Positions 34,154 through 42,288 of a stretch of 64,000 nucleotides of DNA are shown one piece after another. Each line of letters opens with the position of its first letter. Position 1 is the first letter of the stretch. Source of the stretch: an uncultured Akkermansia sp. Lineage in GTDB: Bacteria; Verrucomicrobiota; Verrucomicrobiia; Verrucomicrobiales; Akkermansiaceae. The position numbers and the translations under genes were made by a program. The stretch spans positions 1 to 64,000 of the forward strand of contig CANQAD010000003.1 in NCBI GenBank assembly GCA_947588735.1. Reading direction: 5' to 3'. The notes under the pieces are model-generated. The model was not told the DNA's origin and searched no databases. It was given only the letters and a program-made list of their open reading frames with translations.

Positions 34154-34198
34154 TTCATACATCAGACTTGCCTTTTTGGCAAGAAAATTGCATACTCT
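34154..34198. promoter_or_regulatory. Divergent promoters around a shared palindrome
   Basis: Minus strand: TTGCCA (34182-34177), 17 bp, TATGAA (34159-34154), then GAGGAG and the ATG at 34143. Plus strand: TTGCCT (34168-34173), 19 bp, TACTCT (34193-34198), ATG at 34208. Both -35 boxes are arms of TTGCC-TTTTT-GGCAA. Confidence 0.5.
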
Positions 34199-34207
34199 TG
34201 CGCGGGT

Positions 34208-35092
34208 ATGACGCCTTTTACCGGCCAGTATCGCACGCAGTCCGTGCGCAATAATAATCACGAATTGCTCGATTCTGCCCCCTCCGTCATTTGGAAGCGC
34301 TTTGCAGACGGTTATTCCTTGCGAGCCTTCATCTTCTCACCACCCGGTCATTCCCTTCAACAGCTCCGCCCAGCCGTCCTTTTCTTTTCCGGCGGTATGT
34401 GGTCCCACAACCGTGCCGACGATTTCGCCCCCTGGGCTCTGCATCTTGCCCACCGCGGCATCGTCTGCATCATCCCGGAATACCGCAACTACGACCATTT
34501 TGAGGTGGCCGCTGATGAAATCATTATGGAAGGCCTCGATGCATGGCGCTGGCTGCACGACAACGCGCATGGTCTCGGCGTTGATCCGCGTCGCATCACT
34601 TTGGCGGGCGAAGACGCCGGAGGGCTCATGGCCCTCAACGCCGGTATGCAGCCAATCATCCGTAAACGCAAATTCTGGCAATTCGGCAAACGCGATATTC
34701 TGCCCATTTCTCCGTGTGCCATCGCAATTTTCCGCGGTATCGTGGACCCTGAGACTCCAGAAGCCCGCTCCCTCTGCATCCACTTGGACAGCTCCTCTCC
34801 AGAACGCGTGAATCCCTGCGAGCTTCTGCGCAAAAATCTGCCGCCGCTCTTCTGTGTGCATGGCATGCGCGATCCCTTGCTGGATTATGAACTACGCGAG
34901 TGGTTCTGCAAACGATGGCGACATTTCGGCAATGATGTGCAGTTTCTCCTCTGCCCCCGTGCGGACCACTCGATTACCCACTTTGAGGTGAATCCTGCCG
35001 TCTTCGAGTACATTCTCCTCGCATGGGAAGAGTTCATGATTACCCGTTCCCTCTGGCCGGAAGACGTGATGGAGGAGCCCACGCTCAACTAA
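34208..35092 (+). CDS. Alpha/beta-hydrolase-fold protein with Asp at the nucleophile position
   Basis: 294 aa from ATG 34208 (MTPFTGQYRTQSV); longer upstream codons run antisense to the neighbouring signal peptide. The oxyanion segment VLFFSGGMWSHNRADDFAPWALHLAHRGIVCIIPEYRNY and the helix DAWRWLHDNAHGLGVDPRRITLAG are those of esterase/lipase-like (carboxylesterase, BD-FAE) proteins. The nucleophile elbow, normally GxSxG, reads GEDAGG with Asp136 encoded by GAC. The acid (HGMRDPLLD) and His (RADHSITHF) positions are present. It may be a pseudo-enzyme or use Asp as nucleophile. No signal peptide. Confidence 0.75.
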   Translation: MTPFTGQYRTQSVRNNNHELLDSAPSVIWKRFADGYSLRAFIFSPPGHSLQQLRPAVLFFSGGMWSHNRADDFAPWALHLAHRGIVCIIPEYRNYDHFEVAADEIIMEGLDAWRWLHDNAHGLGVDPRRITLAGEDAGGLMALNAGMQPIIRKRKFWQFGKRDILPISPCAIAIFRGIVDPETPEARSLCIHLDSSSPERVNPCELLRKNLPPLFCVHGMRDPLLDYELREWFCKRWRHFGNDVQFLLCPRADHSITHFEVNPAVFEYILLAWEEFMITRSLWPEDVMEEPTLN

Positions 35093-35149
35093 CGCGTAAA
35101 GCTCGACCCACCGCCGATCCAGTCTCCTTAACCTCTCCCGCGCCGAGCA

Positions 35150-36178
35150 CTACTTCTTTTCATCAAGCTTGGCTCGCACCTTTGCTTCCACCTCAGCATA
35201 CAGCTGCTCACTCTTGCGCAGTTCGTCTTTAGCAGCATCGCGCCCCTGCGCCAGTTGAGCTCCATTGTAACTGAACCACGACCCGCGTTTTTGAATGATA
35301 TCGTATTCCATCGCCAAGTCGATCAAACTTCCTACGGAAGATATGCCCTCGTTGTACATGATGTCGAACTCGCATTCTGTAAAGGGAGGCGCCACCTTAT
35401 TTTTCACTACTTTCAGTCTTGTACGATTCCCCACAACTGCGCCATCCGTCCCCTTAATCTGACCTATACGCCGTATGTCACAACGTACCGAGGCGTAGAA
35501 CTTCAGAGCTCGTCCTCCCGGCGTAGTCTCAGGATTGCCAAACATCACCCCGATCTTCTCGCGAATCTGGTTTGTAAAAATGCATACTGTGCGCGCCTTT
35601 GCGATAAGTGAGGTAAGCTTGCGCAGCGCTGCGCTCATCAATCGCGCCTGCGCACCCACCGTGCTGTCGCCTATATCACCCTCCAGCTCCTGTCGAGTTA
35701 CCAGCGCAGCCACAGAATCCACCACGATCACATCGATGGTGTTGGAGCGGACCAACGCCTCACATATCTGCAACGCTTCTTCTCCGCTGCCCGGCTGGGA
35801 TACCAGCAAATCGTCCAACTTCACCCCTAGCTTCGCAGCATATGAAGGATCCAGTGCATGCTCCACATCAATGAAAGCTGCCAATCCTCCCGCCTTCTGC
35901 GCCTGTGCGATTGCAGTGAGCGTTAGTGTCGTTTTACCGGATGACTCAGGTCCGAATATTTCCACGACTCTCCCTCTCGGGAATCCGCCCACCCCCAATG
36001 CGCGATCAATCAGCAAATTGCCTGTTGGTATCACGTCCACTTCCATCTTCTTTTGATCCCCCAGCCTCATGATGGCATTCTCCCCAAAATCCTTCTGGAT
36101 CTGCAGCATCGCTGCATCGAGCGCCCGCTGCCTCTGCGCACGTATTTTCTCCTGTTCAGGTGTCGTTTCCTTGCTCAT
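35150..36178 (-). CDS. recA: Recombinase RecA
   Basis: 342 aa from ATG 36178 ([24 protein letters not shown]). The longer frame upstream crosses the promoter. Walker [12 protein letters not shown] near residue 72, Walker [12 protein letters not shown], and the L1/L2 loops ([19 protein letters not shown] and the [22 protein letters not shown] segment) are canonical. The C-terminal domain is short and not strongly acidic. No obvious LexA-type box was seen in the promoter. It is a single gene, convergent with the hydrolase. Confidence 0.96.
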   Translation of the reverse strand: MSKETTPEQEKIRAQRQRALDAAMLQIQKDFGENAIMRLGDQKKMEVDVIPTGNLLIDRALGVGGFPRGRVVEIFGPESSGKTTLTLTAIAQAQKAGGLAAFIDVEHALDPSYAAKLGVKLDDLLVSQPGSGEEALQICEALVRSNTIDVIVVDSVAALVTRQELEGDIGDSTVGAQARLMSAALRKLTSLIAKARTVCIFTNQIREKIGVMFGNPETTPGGRALKFYASVRCDIRRIGQIKGTDGAVVGNRTRLKVVKNKVAPPFTECEFDIMYNEGISSVGSLIDLAMEYDIIQKRGSWFSYNGAQLAQGRDAAKDELRKSEQLYAEVEAKVRAKLDEKK

Positions 36179-36186
36179 ACCACCTG

Positions 36187-36215
36187 AGCATACCTGTTTC
36201 CTCTCTCCCATGCAA
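36187..36215 (-). promoter_or_regulatory. recA promoter, leaderless type
   Basis: On the minus strand TTGCAT (36215-36210), 17 bp, TATGCT (36192-36187), then eight bases to the ATG at 36178. Confidence 0.55.
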
Positions 36216-36312
36216 GCTGAATTTTCGCCATGGCGCTGTCCCCCTTCCGGACCGCAATGCCTCAAAAACAGAGTCACCGAAGGATGTCTAAAAACGGGGA
36301 AAGGAAATTCCC

Positions 36313-36552
36313 AAGGTAAACGCATTTGCGAGAAGTTCATCAACGGAGGAAATGCTCTTGTTGGCTGATATCATCGTTGATATGCATTAAAAATCATGTC
36401 AGCAAGCGGTCATCATATGATGGCTTTAAAGACCCTTTTGCATACATTCATGATTCGATAAAATCTGCACAACGCGCACGCTATCACCATTTTAAATCGT
36501 AATTCGTAACTCGTAAAGAGGCAACCGCATTTCCTCATGCGTTTTGCCCTGA
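36313..36552 (+). repeat. Intergenic repeat A, copy 3 (about 240 bp)
   Basis: Same anchors as copies 1 and 2; the left end is AAGGTAAACGCA and the right end TGCGTTTTGCCCTG. It carries a heptad-like tract near 36493-36515 (AATCGTAATTCGTAACTCGT) but no complete B block. It lies between the recA promoter and the 3' end of the AlgJ/AlgX-like gene; nothing else is recognised up to 36725. Confidence 0.75.
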
Positions 36553-36725
36553 GGGAATTCCCCGAAGGCTTGACGCCTCAAAAATGAAGGGGCAACATCA
36601 AACACATCTCACTCAAAATGAATAAACAAGAAAGAACAAAGCCACTTCCTTCTCAAAAGAGAAATTTTTTGTCAGAGAACCTATCAATAAAGACAGAAAA
36701 AATTTGGTTGAGAGAGGTCTGTAAC

Positions 36726-38621
36726 TCATCTGCTTGCACAGATATCGCGGAGCCTGGGCAGAATGTCTGTGTTGATGGAGAGAATGAGGATCTCCGGCTT
36801 AAAGGCGAGAATTTCCTTTTTGTGCAACTTGAGGATTTTAAACTCGTCGGACGCCTTGATCCATCCCGTGTTAAGTCTGATGTATTTCGTTTGAGCCGCT
36901 GAGTAAGGTAAGAATTGGAGGAGATTCTCGCTTTGTGATGTACCAAACAGCATGATTTTATGCTTCCCCTCAGGGTAAACGAAATCCTTGGTAAACTTCC
37001 CAATTTTAACCGACATCTTGCCGCTGTTCTTGTGATCGTAGTAATGATGGAGACAGGGTGGTGTTGCGGGGATTCTTTGAAGATTGCAAAAACGGTAGAG
37101 ATAACCCGGGTAATAATTTCGTGACCAATCATCGCGGATCAGTCGATTTTGGGATTGGTTGTAATTATCAAGGGATGCCACGGGCATGTCCGGATAATCT
37201 CTGCCTATTTCTTTCATAAGCTCACGATAGCCGACAAATGCACCCCAATCTGTCCAATGCCATGTCCTCTTGAAAAACACAAAATCGTCCTTAGCTGCAT
37301 CGCGAAGCGCCTCGTACGGGTAAACGTAGGGAATATGATGCTTCCTCACTTTGTTTCTGATCGTTTCTTGCACCTGAGAAGTTTTAACAAAGGCTCTCTC
37401 ATCAAATCCATATCTCCGCGAGAGAAGTCCCTTGTAAATACTTTCCTTTCGAGGCACCTCAAGGATGTAAAATCGGATTTTATTCTGTCGACAAAATTGG
37501 TTCAATTGAAGCAGGTTTTGCACAATAGAGCGGATGAAAGCAGGATTGTCATTCATTTTGGAGACGAGAGGCTTAAGGAAAAACCAGTCGTCTTTCTTGA
37601 AATAAATGGCATTTCGCGCACAGATAGCGCGGGACAGTTCATTCCGGATGACGTCGTGCAGCCTCATGAGGGCAGTGTGCCCACAAAAATGGTCGTTGAA
37701 CCAATTTTCATACCGTCTCCCATAGTCAGACTGCTCTTTAAAGATATCCTTCCACTCAGGCTTCACGGCAAGCATTCTGTTTCCCCGCACAGATCTTACG
37801 GCATCTGAAATATCAAGCATCGGAATAAACAGGCAGGAAAAGAACGTGATTAAAAGAAGAGTATTGCTCAATCGCAGTCGCTCCCGGTTTTTGGCAAAGA
37901 TGGAAAGTAGGCACCAACTCAGGGAGAAGAACAACAAATTCCCGGTGATAATGTACCAGACCTTCCCGGATTTCAGCAATGTAAAATCGTGAACAGAAAA
38001 GGGATGCCGACGAAACTCAACTTCTATCTGAACGCATTCATGTTTCCGGACAGGAATAGATTGGGCGTGTTTCCCTATGTAGGGGAAATTCCCGGGATCA
38101 GCGAACATTAAATCATAGTTAAAGCGAGGAAGCTCATACTTTTTCTCAGGAATGTATTTGGCGTCATTTCCCACGTACGAAAAAGTCCTGGGCTCAGTAA
38201 AGGCCACCTTGTCGTTAATTTTCAAATTCCTCCAATCTGTCAGGGCGGCAAAGGGTTCATCGTCGTCATTGCGGGCATTCGGTCCTCTCAACAGCACGGT
38301 GATCTTACCATCTTGAAGAGCCTCGACTTGAAAAGAGAGTTTCTGCCATCTCCTTCTTGCCCTCAGATTCAGATTAGCCCGTCGAGAATTTCTCGCCTCA
38401 TATCCGTACCAGTAAGTGGCAGTTACGGGTTGAGAAAGAGATTGGAGGAAGAATGGTTCAGTCCCGGTAAGTTTGCCGGAATACACCAAGTCAAGGCGAG
38501 CCTCTTTGTTGGAAAGGGTCCGAATAAAACTGCCATAGTCATACTCTGTCCACAAGGGCAGACATAAGACGTTAAAGAAGATGGTTACCAATACGGAAAC
38601 CACGAACCTCTTGCCGGTCAT
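36726..38621 (-). CDS. AlgJ/AlgX-like SGNH-fold acetyltransferase-type protein
   Basis: 631 aa. A hydrophobic N-terminus (residues about 5-24) and a central membrane hairpin (about 225-275, YIITGNLLFFSLSWCLLSIF and LLLITFFSCLFIPML) bracket a beta-rich periplasmic domain. The C-terminal half resembles AlgJ/AlgX and related DHHW proteins: RNAIYFKKDDWFFLKPL, FYILEVPRKESIY, and the signature TWHWTDWGAFVGYRELM. These proteins acetylate or acylate exopolysaccharides with an MBOAT partner, and an MBOAT gene starts the same cluster. It is separated from the acp gene by 238 bp, so it may have its own promoter. AT-richer than its neighbours. Confidence 0.75.
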   Translation of the reverse strand: MTGKRFVVSVLVTIFFNVLCLPLWTEYDYGSFIRTLSNKEARLDLVYSGKLTGTEPFFLQSLSQPVTATYWYGYEARNSRRANLNLRARRRWQKLSFQVEALQDGKITVLLRGPNARNDDDEPFAALTDWRNLKINDKVAFTEPRTFSYVGNDAKYIPEKKYELPRFNYDLMFADPGNFPYIGKHAQSIPVRKHECVQIEVEFRRHPFSVHDFTLLKSGKVWYIITGNLLFFSLSWCLLSIFAKNRERLRLSNTLLLITFFSCLFIPMLDISDAVRSVRGNRMLAVKPEWKDIFKEQSDYGRRYENWFNDHFCGHTALMRLHDVIRNELSRAICARNAIYFKKDDWFFLKPLVSKMNDNPAFIRSIVQNLLQLNQFCRQNKIRFYILEVPRKESIYKGLLSRRYGFDERAFVKTSQVQETIRNKVRKHHIPYVYPYEALRDAAKDDFVFFKRTWHWTDWGAFVGYRELMKEIGRDYPDMPVASLDNYNQSQNRLIRDDWSRNYYPGYLYRFCNLQRIPATPPCLHHYYDHKNSGKMSVKIGKFTKDFVYPEGKHKIMLFGTSQSENLLQFLPYSAAQTKYIRLNTGWIKASDEFKILKLHKKEILAFKPEILILSINTDILPRLRDICASR

Positions 38622-38859
38622 AAATCAATTGGATATAATGAAATAAGGCCACACCGCTCTGCCGCATCCAATCTTGCTCTCTACATCTCACGAAACGGGG
38701 GTTCAGAGAAGACTTCGCTACCCTCAACTCGACGTAATTTGCTTTTTAAACCTCTCCGAATGTTCGTCCTCCTTCAGCACGACCACTTGAGCGGGTATCT
38801 TGCAGGGAACGAGCCGGGTCTTGCATATCCCCCTGGAAAGAATATTTTCCCGGTTTTTC
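38622..38859. other. Non-coding gap inside the acyl-transfer cluster
   Basis: 238 bp between the acp stop and the AlgJ/AlgX-like start. No convincing ORF, tRNA or terminator; a promoter for the downstream gene could be here but no clear hexamer pair was identified. Confidence 0.4.
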
Positions 38860-39102
38860 CTACCCTATTTTCTGCAGGATGAGGTCCACCATCTCGCCGA
38901 CATTGTGCAAGTTCACAACCTCCTTCATGGCGAAACGAAAGCCGAACTCCTGCTCGATGGCGGCAATGAGGCTGATGTGTGCCAAAGAATCCCACCCCTC
39001 CACGTCATCAGCCGTGGTGGTATCGGTAAGCTCAATTTCCTCGAGGTCAAGGTTTTCTTTGAATATCTCCGTCAATTTGGCGTATATTTCGTCTCTATTC
39101 AT
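38860..39102 (-). CDS. Acyl carrier protein (dedicated)
   Basis: 80 aa, acidic. The phosphopantetheine attachment Ser39 lies in EGWDSLAHISLI, the form seen in stand-alone ACPs of polyketide or FkbH-linked systems and not the fatty-acid ACP form (DSLDTVE). It begins one base after the FkbH-like gene stop, indicating coupled translation. It probably carries the acyl unit loaded by the FkbH-like protein. Confidence 0.88.
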   Translation of the reverse strand: MNRDEIYAKLTEIFKENLDLEEIELTDTTTADDVEGWDSLAHISLIAAIEQEFGFRFAMKEVVNLHNVGEMVDLILQKIG

Positions 39103-39103
39103 A

Positions 39104-40891
39104 TCAATGTTCGATGGTTATGATTGATTGTAAGTTTTTGTAGTTCTCCGTATCCCGGACCCACACGGTGTCGTCCCCGCGTGTTTCCGCAAGCGTGAAG
39201 CCAAAATCACGGTACAGCTCCGCAACCATGCCGTTTTTGGCGGTTCGATAATAGTATCCCCAGATTCGAGTAATCCCTCGTTCCATGGCGTGGCGCACCA
39301 TTTCATCCATCATCGCCTGCTCCATCCCCCGCTTCAGCACCCGGCAGCTCATGAGGAACAGCTCGATATGGAGGGTTTCCTTCTCCTGGCGTCCGATCAT
39401 GACGCTCACCACGCCATTATCCCCGAACTTATCCGTGAGCTTGCCGTAGAGGGTGATACAGTTCGGATCAGCCGCCGCAGCCTCAATCTCCGCCTGGGTG
39501 TACCGCTTCGTCGTGAGGTTAAACTGGTTGGATTTGTTGGTGAGCTGGGCAATGCGCGCCATGTACACTGCCGAAAACGGCTTGATTTCTGCGTGCATAT
39601 CCAGGGAGCGCAGGTAATCCTCATAATTCCCGAAACTCTGCGCCGCCTGCACGCGTTGTGCATTCGCCTTGTACATCTGCGTGCGGGCGAGGTCGTCCTG
39701 CGACAGCGAAGTCACCTCGAAAAAGCCCGCGCGGTCGATCTCGCGGATGTAGTTCTCGGGGCAGCTGATGGGCACCACACAGGCATGGGGCACCTGCGTG
39801 CTCACAATCTCGCGCTCAGCCGGGTTGTCGTCCACAAACACCAAACTTTCCGGCAGCAGGTTGAGCTCCTGAGCGATCTCTACCATGTTCCGGCTCTTCG
39901 GATTCCAGTTCGCCTTAATTGAGATAAAGTCCTCCTGCCGCAGCACACCCTCCGGATGGGCAAGCCCCGCCAGCGCATTCTCGCGGTCGTTCTTGGAGTT
40001 GATGTTCAGCAGCACGCCGAGACCCTGGTGCGCTTTCAGATACTGTTGGAACTCTTGGTAAGCCTGCGCAGCGGCGGTTTCCGAGCCTATTTCCAGATTC
40101 TGCACACCATCATCCCCCACAACGCCTCCCCACAGCGTGTTGTCCAGATCCAGCACAAAGCCCTTCTTGTTCTTCCCGTAGAGAGACTTGATGATACGCG
40201 CCACACTGTGCGCCAGGCAGGGAATAGCCTCGATGCGGCAGCAATACTTGTACAGGTACCACGCGGATAAATCATGCCAGCGGGGTAATCCATAATCCGC
40301 CGCCACGTAATTGAGATCGTGGATGTGGAAGTTCTCGTGACTTTGGGCGTAATCGTAGAACGCCGCATTGAGGTGCTGGATGTAGTTAGTGAGCCCATGG
40401 ATGTCGGAAGCGTCCTTGTTGCCCAGCAGGCGGTAAAAGGGGTATTCAAAGTTGTTCTGGATGATGGTGCATCCCAATTCCTCCGTACATTTCTCCCACA
40501 TCCCACGGAAACGCCCTACCTCCGCCTCATATTTCTCCTCCACCTCTTCCCGGGTATCACGGGTATCGGGGGTGTGGAGGATATTGCGGTAGGAGGTATG
40601 GAACCAGACAATATCCGGCCGGAAGCTCTTAAGCTCCTCGTTATTGAACATCACCTCCTCGTAGTACTGGTTGTACTCACATTCGTAGAACTCCGCTTCA
40701 ATACCGTTGTAAAGCAGGAAGAGGTCGAGGATCTCGCGGATATCATGCGTCGTGGAGCCGCCGAGGATAGCGATTTTCTTCTGAACTCGCTTCTCGCCGG
40801 TCTTCAGCAAAAGCTTACGTATCGTGTTGCGTTTCCGTAGCACGAGCCCCGGATCCGTTGGGTATTGCAGCTGGTAGAGGAGGTCATTCAT
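39104..40891 (-). CDS. FkbH-like HAD-IIIC phosphatase with GNAT domain
   Basis: 595 aa. The N-terminal part (about 1-235) has an SGNH-like start (KKIAILGGSTTHDIREILDLFLLYNG). The HAD domain carries FVLDLDNTLWGGVVGDDG with Asp248 and Asp250, then LLNINSKNDRENA and LVFVDDNPAERE. The C-terminal ~150 residues look like a GNAT acyltransferase (TLYGKLTDKFGDNGVVSVMIGR). FkbH-type proteins load a glyceryl unit from 1,3-bisphosphoglycerate onto an ACP (established for polyketide pathways). It overlaps the SDR-half gene by eight bases and precedes acp by one base. Confidence 0.85.
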   Translation of the reverse strand: MNDLLYQLQYPTDPGLVLRKRNTIRKLLLKTGEKRVQKKIAILGGSTTHDIREILDLFLLYNGIEAEFYECEYNQYYEEVMFNNEELKSFRPDIVWFHTSYRNILHTPDTRDTREEVEEKYEAEVGRFRGMWEKCTEELGCTIIQNNFEYPFYRLLGNKDASDIHGLTNYIQHLNAAFYDYAQSHENFHIHDLNYVAADYGLPRWHDLSAWYLYKYCCRIEAIPCLAHSVARIIKSLYGKNKKGFVLDLDNTLWGGVVGDDGVQNLEIGSETAAAQAYQEFQQYLKAHQGLGVLLNINSKNDRENALAGLAHPEGVLRQEDFISIKANWNPKSRNMVEIAQELNLLPESLVFVDDNPAEREIVSTQVPHACVVPISCPENYIREIDRAGFFEVTSLSQDDLARTQMYKANAQRVQAAQSFGNYEDYLRSLDMHAEIKPFSAVYMARIAQLTNKSNQFNLTTKRYTQAEIEAAAADPNCITLYGKLTDKFGDNGVVSVMIGRQEKETLHIELFLMSCRVLKRGMEQAMMDEMVRHAMERGITRIWGYYYRTAKNGMVAELYRDFGFTLAETRGDDTVWVRDTENYKNLQSIITIEH

Positions 40892-41396
40892 AGATTAATT
40901 CTTTCTCGAATTGTTGCATCGCGGGAAATAACACATCTTCCGCCTCCGCTGCCTCCACGGGCAGCAGCACCTGAGTCTGCGCGGTATGAATTCGAGGAAA
41001 CCTCGGCATGTACATACGCACCCCTTTCTTTTTGTCCGCATTCATCGCACGCCCCCAGCATTCCATCGCTTCTTTCGCCATCGCGTACTCCACCATGTCT
41101 TTCGGAAGTTCGTCAATAAACACTGTTGAAGGAGCAAAGACATTTCTCAGTCCCATTGGCTTCAGTTGTTCAATAAGACGATTCAATGCAAAAATGTAAT
41201 ACAGACAGAAAGTCGAGAACTTTTCCTCGCTGATGCTTTTCCCAGACGGACTTATCTTCGGCGTCGCGAAATAGTAAAGATGAGTGGGAGCAAAGGCGCG
41301 TATCTTCTCCAGCGAATCGGCTGTGGGCTGCGCAGCATCTAACTGCACGGCCTCCACCGTGCAACCATAGTCCCGAAGCTCATCGAGAAGATTCAT
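40884..41396 (-). CDS. C-terminal part of an SDR domain, separated by an amber codon
   Basis: 170 aa starting at the first ATG after the amber stop. It contains the SDR catalytic residues: Ser in FAPSTVFIDE and the YxxxK motif in EYAMAKEAME. It lacks the NADP-binding GxxxGxG strand, which is at the end of the preceding ORF in the same reading frame. Between the TAG (41442-41444) and this ATG, 15 further in-frame codons (SGWVLTTYNKSIADT) match the second SDR strand, so the real unit is a 467-codon MaoC-SDR fusion. Whether the part is made by re-initiation, readthrough, or not at all is unknown. Confidence 0.65.
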   Translation of the reverse strand: MNLLDELRDYGCTVEAVQLDAAQPTADSLEKIRAFAPTHLYYFATPKISPSGKSISEEKFSTFCLYYIFALNRLIEQLKPMGLRNVFAPSTVFIDELPKDMVEYAMAKEAMECWGRAMNADKKKGVRMYMPRFPRIHTAQTQVLLPVEAAEAEDVLFPAMQQFEKELIYE

Positions 41397-41441
41397 TGTG
41401 TCTGCAATAGATTTATTATAAGTAGTTAATACCCACCCCGA

Positions 41442-42287
41442 CTAACCGATTGCGAGCAACCTCGCGCACTGCATACCGATACCTCGGCTGGCGCCGACAA
41501 CAAGAGCTCGCTGGCGAGAAAAGTCGCCTATCAATTTTTTCTCGAGCAGCACGGAGATGGGGTTGTACTGGATAACGGGAGGACGGAAAAACGCGCTGAG
41601 TTCGCCCTGCACGAAAGGAGCTTGCAGGGAAACCTTACACTCACCGAAAAGGGATTGCTGGGGTACAGCCTCGCAGCAGACTGTAGCGCTGAAAGGAACA
41701 ACCGGGAGCTTGAAGCGAAGGTTGAGACCGCGGAAGAGGGAATCCTGCCCTGGGTAGCGCATGCCGATGATACGGGTAGCAGCCAGCAAAGAACCCAAAT
41801 TGACCGCATGAATCATTGCGCCAGCATTGGAAAAAAGACTACGGCAGAAAGCAGCATCGTAGCCAACCGTATCCTCAAAGCTCACCGGTACATCGCGCTG
41901 GGAGGTAGACGGACACGCGGGGAAGTCATCCGGTTTTGCCGCCTGCCCTGGGTCTGTGTGGGGAGTGTACTGGATCTTGACCTTGGAGAAGACCGCAGCG
42001 GGGTCCTTCACGCTCAGAATGGCACTGCCCTCCCCGACTTTCACGTCAATCTCAAAACATTCACCCACAGCGAGCGGTCGTCGAAATTCGGCCTTGATAC
42101 TTGTAATGAACACGGGCTGCTGCATCTGCCTCGCGAACTCCTCCAGGCAAAGCATCACCTGCTGCACACCGTACACGATTTGCCCACCGAACATGGTTTG
42201 CCGTGCATACTGCTCATCCACATGCACGGGATTGAAGTCACCGGAGAGCCGAGCGAATTGCTCCGCATCGCTGCTGTTGACAATCAT
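41442..42287 (-). CDS. MaoC-like dehydratase with start of fused SDR domain, ends at in-frame amber
   Basis: 281 aa. It begins with a MaoC/hotdog hydratase signature: FARLSGDFNPVHVDEQYARQTMFGGQIVYGVQ (Asp and His of the catalytic pair present), and a second hotdog-like half (FEDTVGYDAAFCRSLFSNAGAMI) follows. Near the C-terminus an SDR domain starts, ALVVGASRGIGMQCARLLAIG, and then stops at TAG. Read through that codon, the same frame continues into the SDR catalytic half. Acting on ACP-bound intermediates (3-hydroxyacyl dehydration, ketoreduction) is inferred from the acp and FkbH-like neighbours. It starts one base after the MBOAT stop. Confidence 0.75.
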   Translation of the reverse strand: MIVNSSDAEQFARLSGDFNPVHVDEQYARQTMFGGQIVYGVQQVMLCLEEFARQMQQPVFITSIKAEFRRPLAVGECFEIDVKVGEGSAILSVKDPAAVFSKVKIQYTPHTDPGQAAKPDDFPACPSTSQRDVPVSFEDTVGYDAAFCRSLFSNAGAMIHAVNLGSLLAATRIIGMRYPGQDSLFRGLNLRFKLPVVPFSATVCCEAVPQQSLFGECKVSLQAPFVQGELSAFFRPPVIQYNPISVLLEKKLIGDFSRQRALVVGASRGIGMQCARLLAIG

Positions 42288-42288
42288 A

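Noticed and set aside
34055-34207. N-terminal extension of the alpha/beta hydrolase
   Set aside because: It would be antisense to the signal peptide of the neighbouring gene and cover both promoters; ATG 34208 fits the promoter spacing.
36179-36343. N-terminal extension of RecA to 36343
   Set aside because: It runs through the recA promoter and the edge of repeat [10 protein letters not shown] is a normal start.
36652-36665. TTCTC-AAAA-GAGAA near 36652 as another dyad copy
   Set aside because: Arm spacing differs (4 bases instead of 9), so it does not belong to the 17-bp family.
36618-36902. 94-aa plus-strand frame
   Set aside because: Most of it is antisense to the 3' end of the AlgJ/AlgX-like gene; no family resemblance and no promoter.
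41442-41444. TAG read as pyrrolysine or selenocysteine
   Set aside because: TAG is not a selenocysteine codon, and no pyl genes are visible in the window; nonsense mutation or readthrough is simpler.
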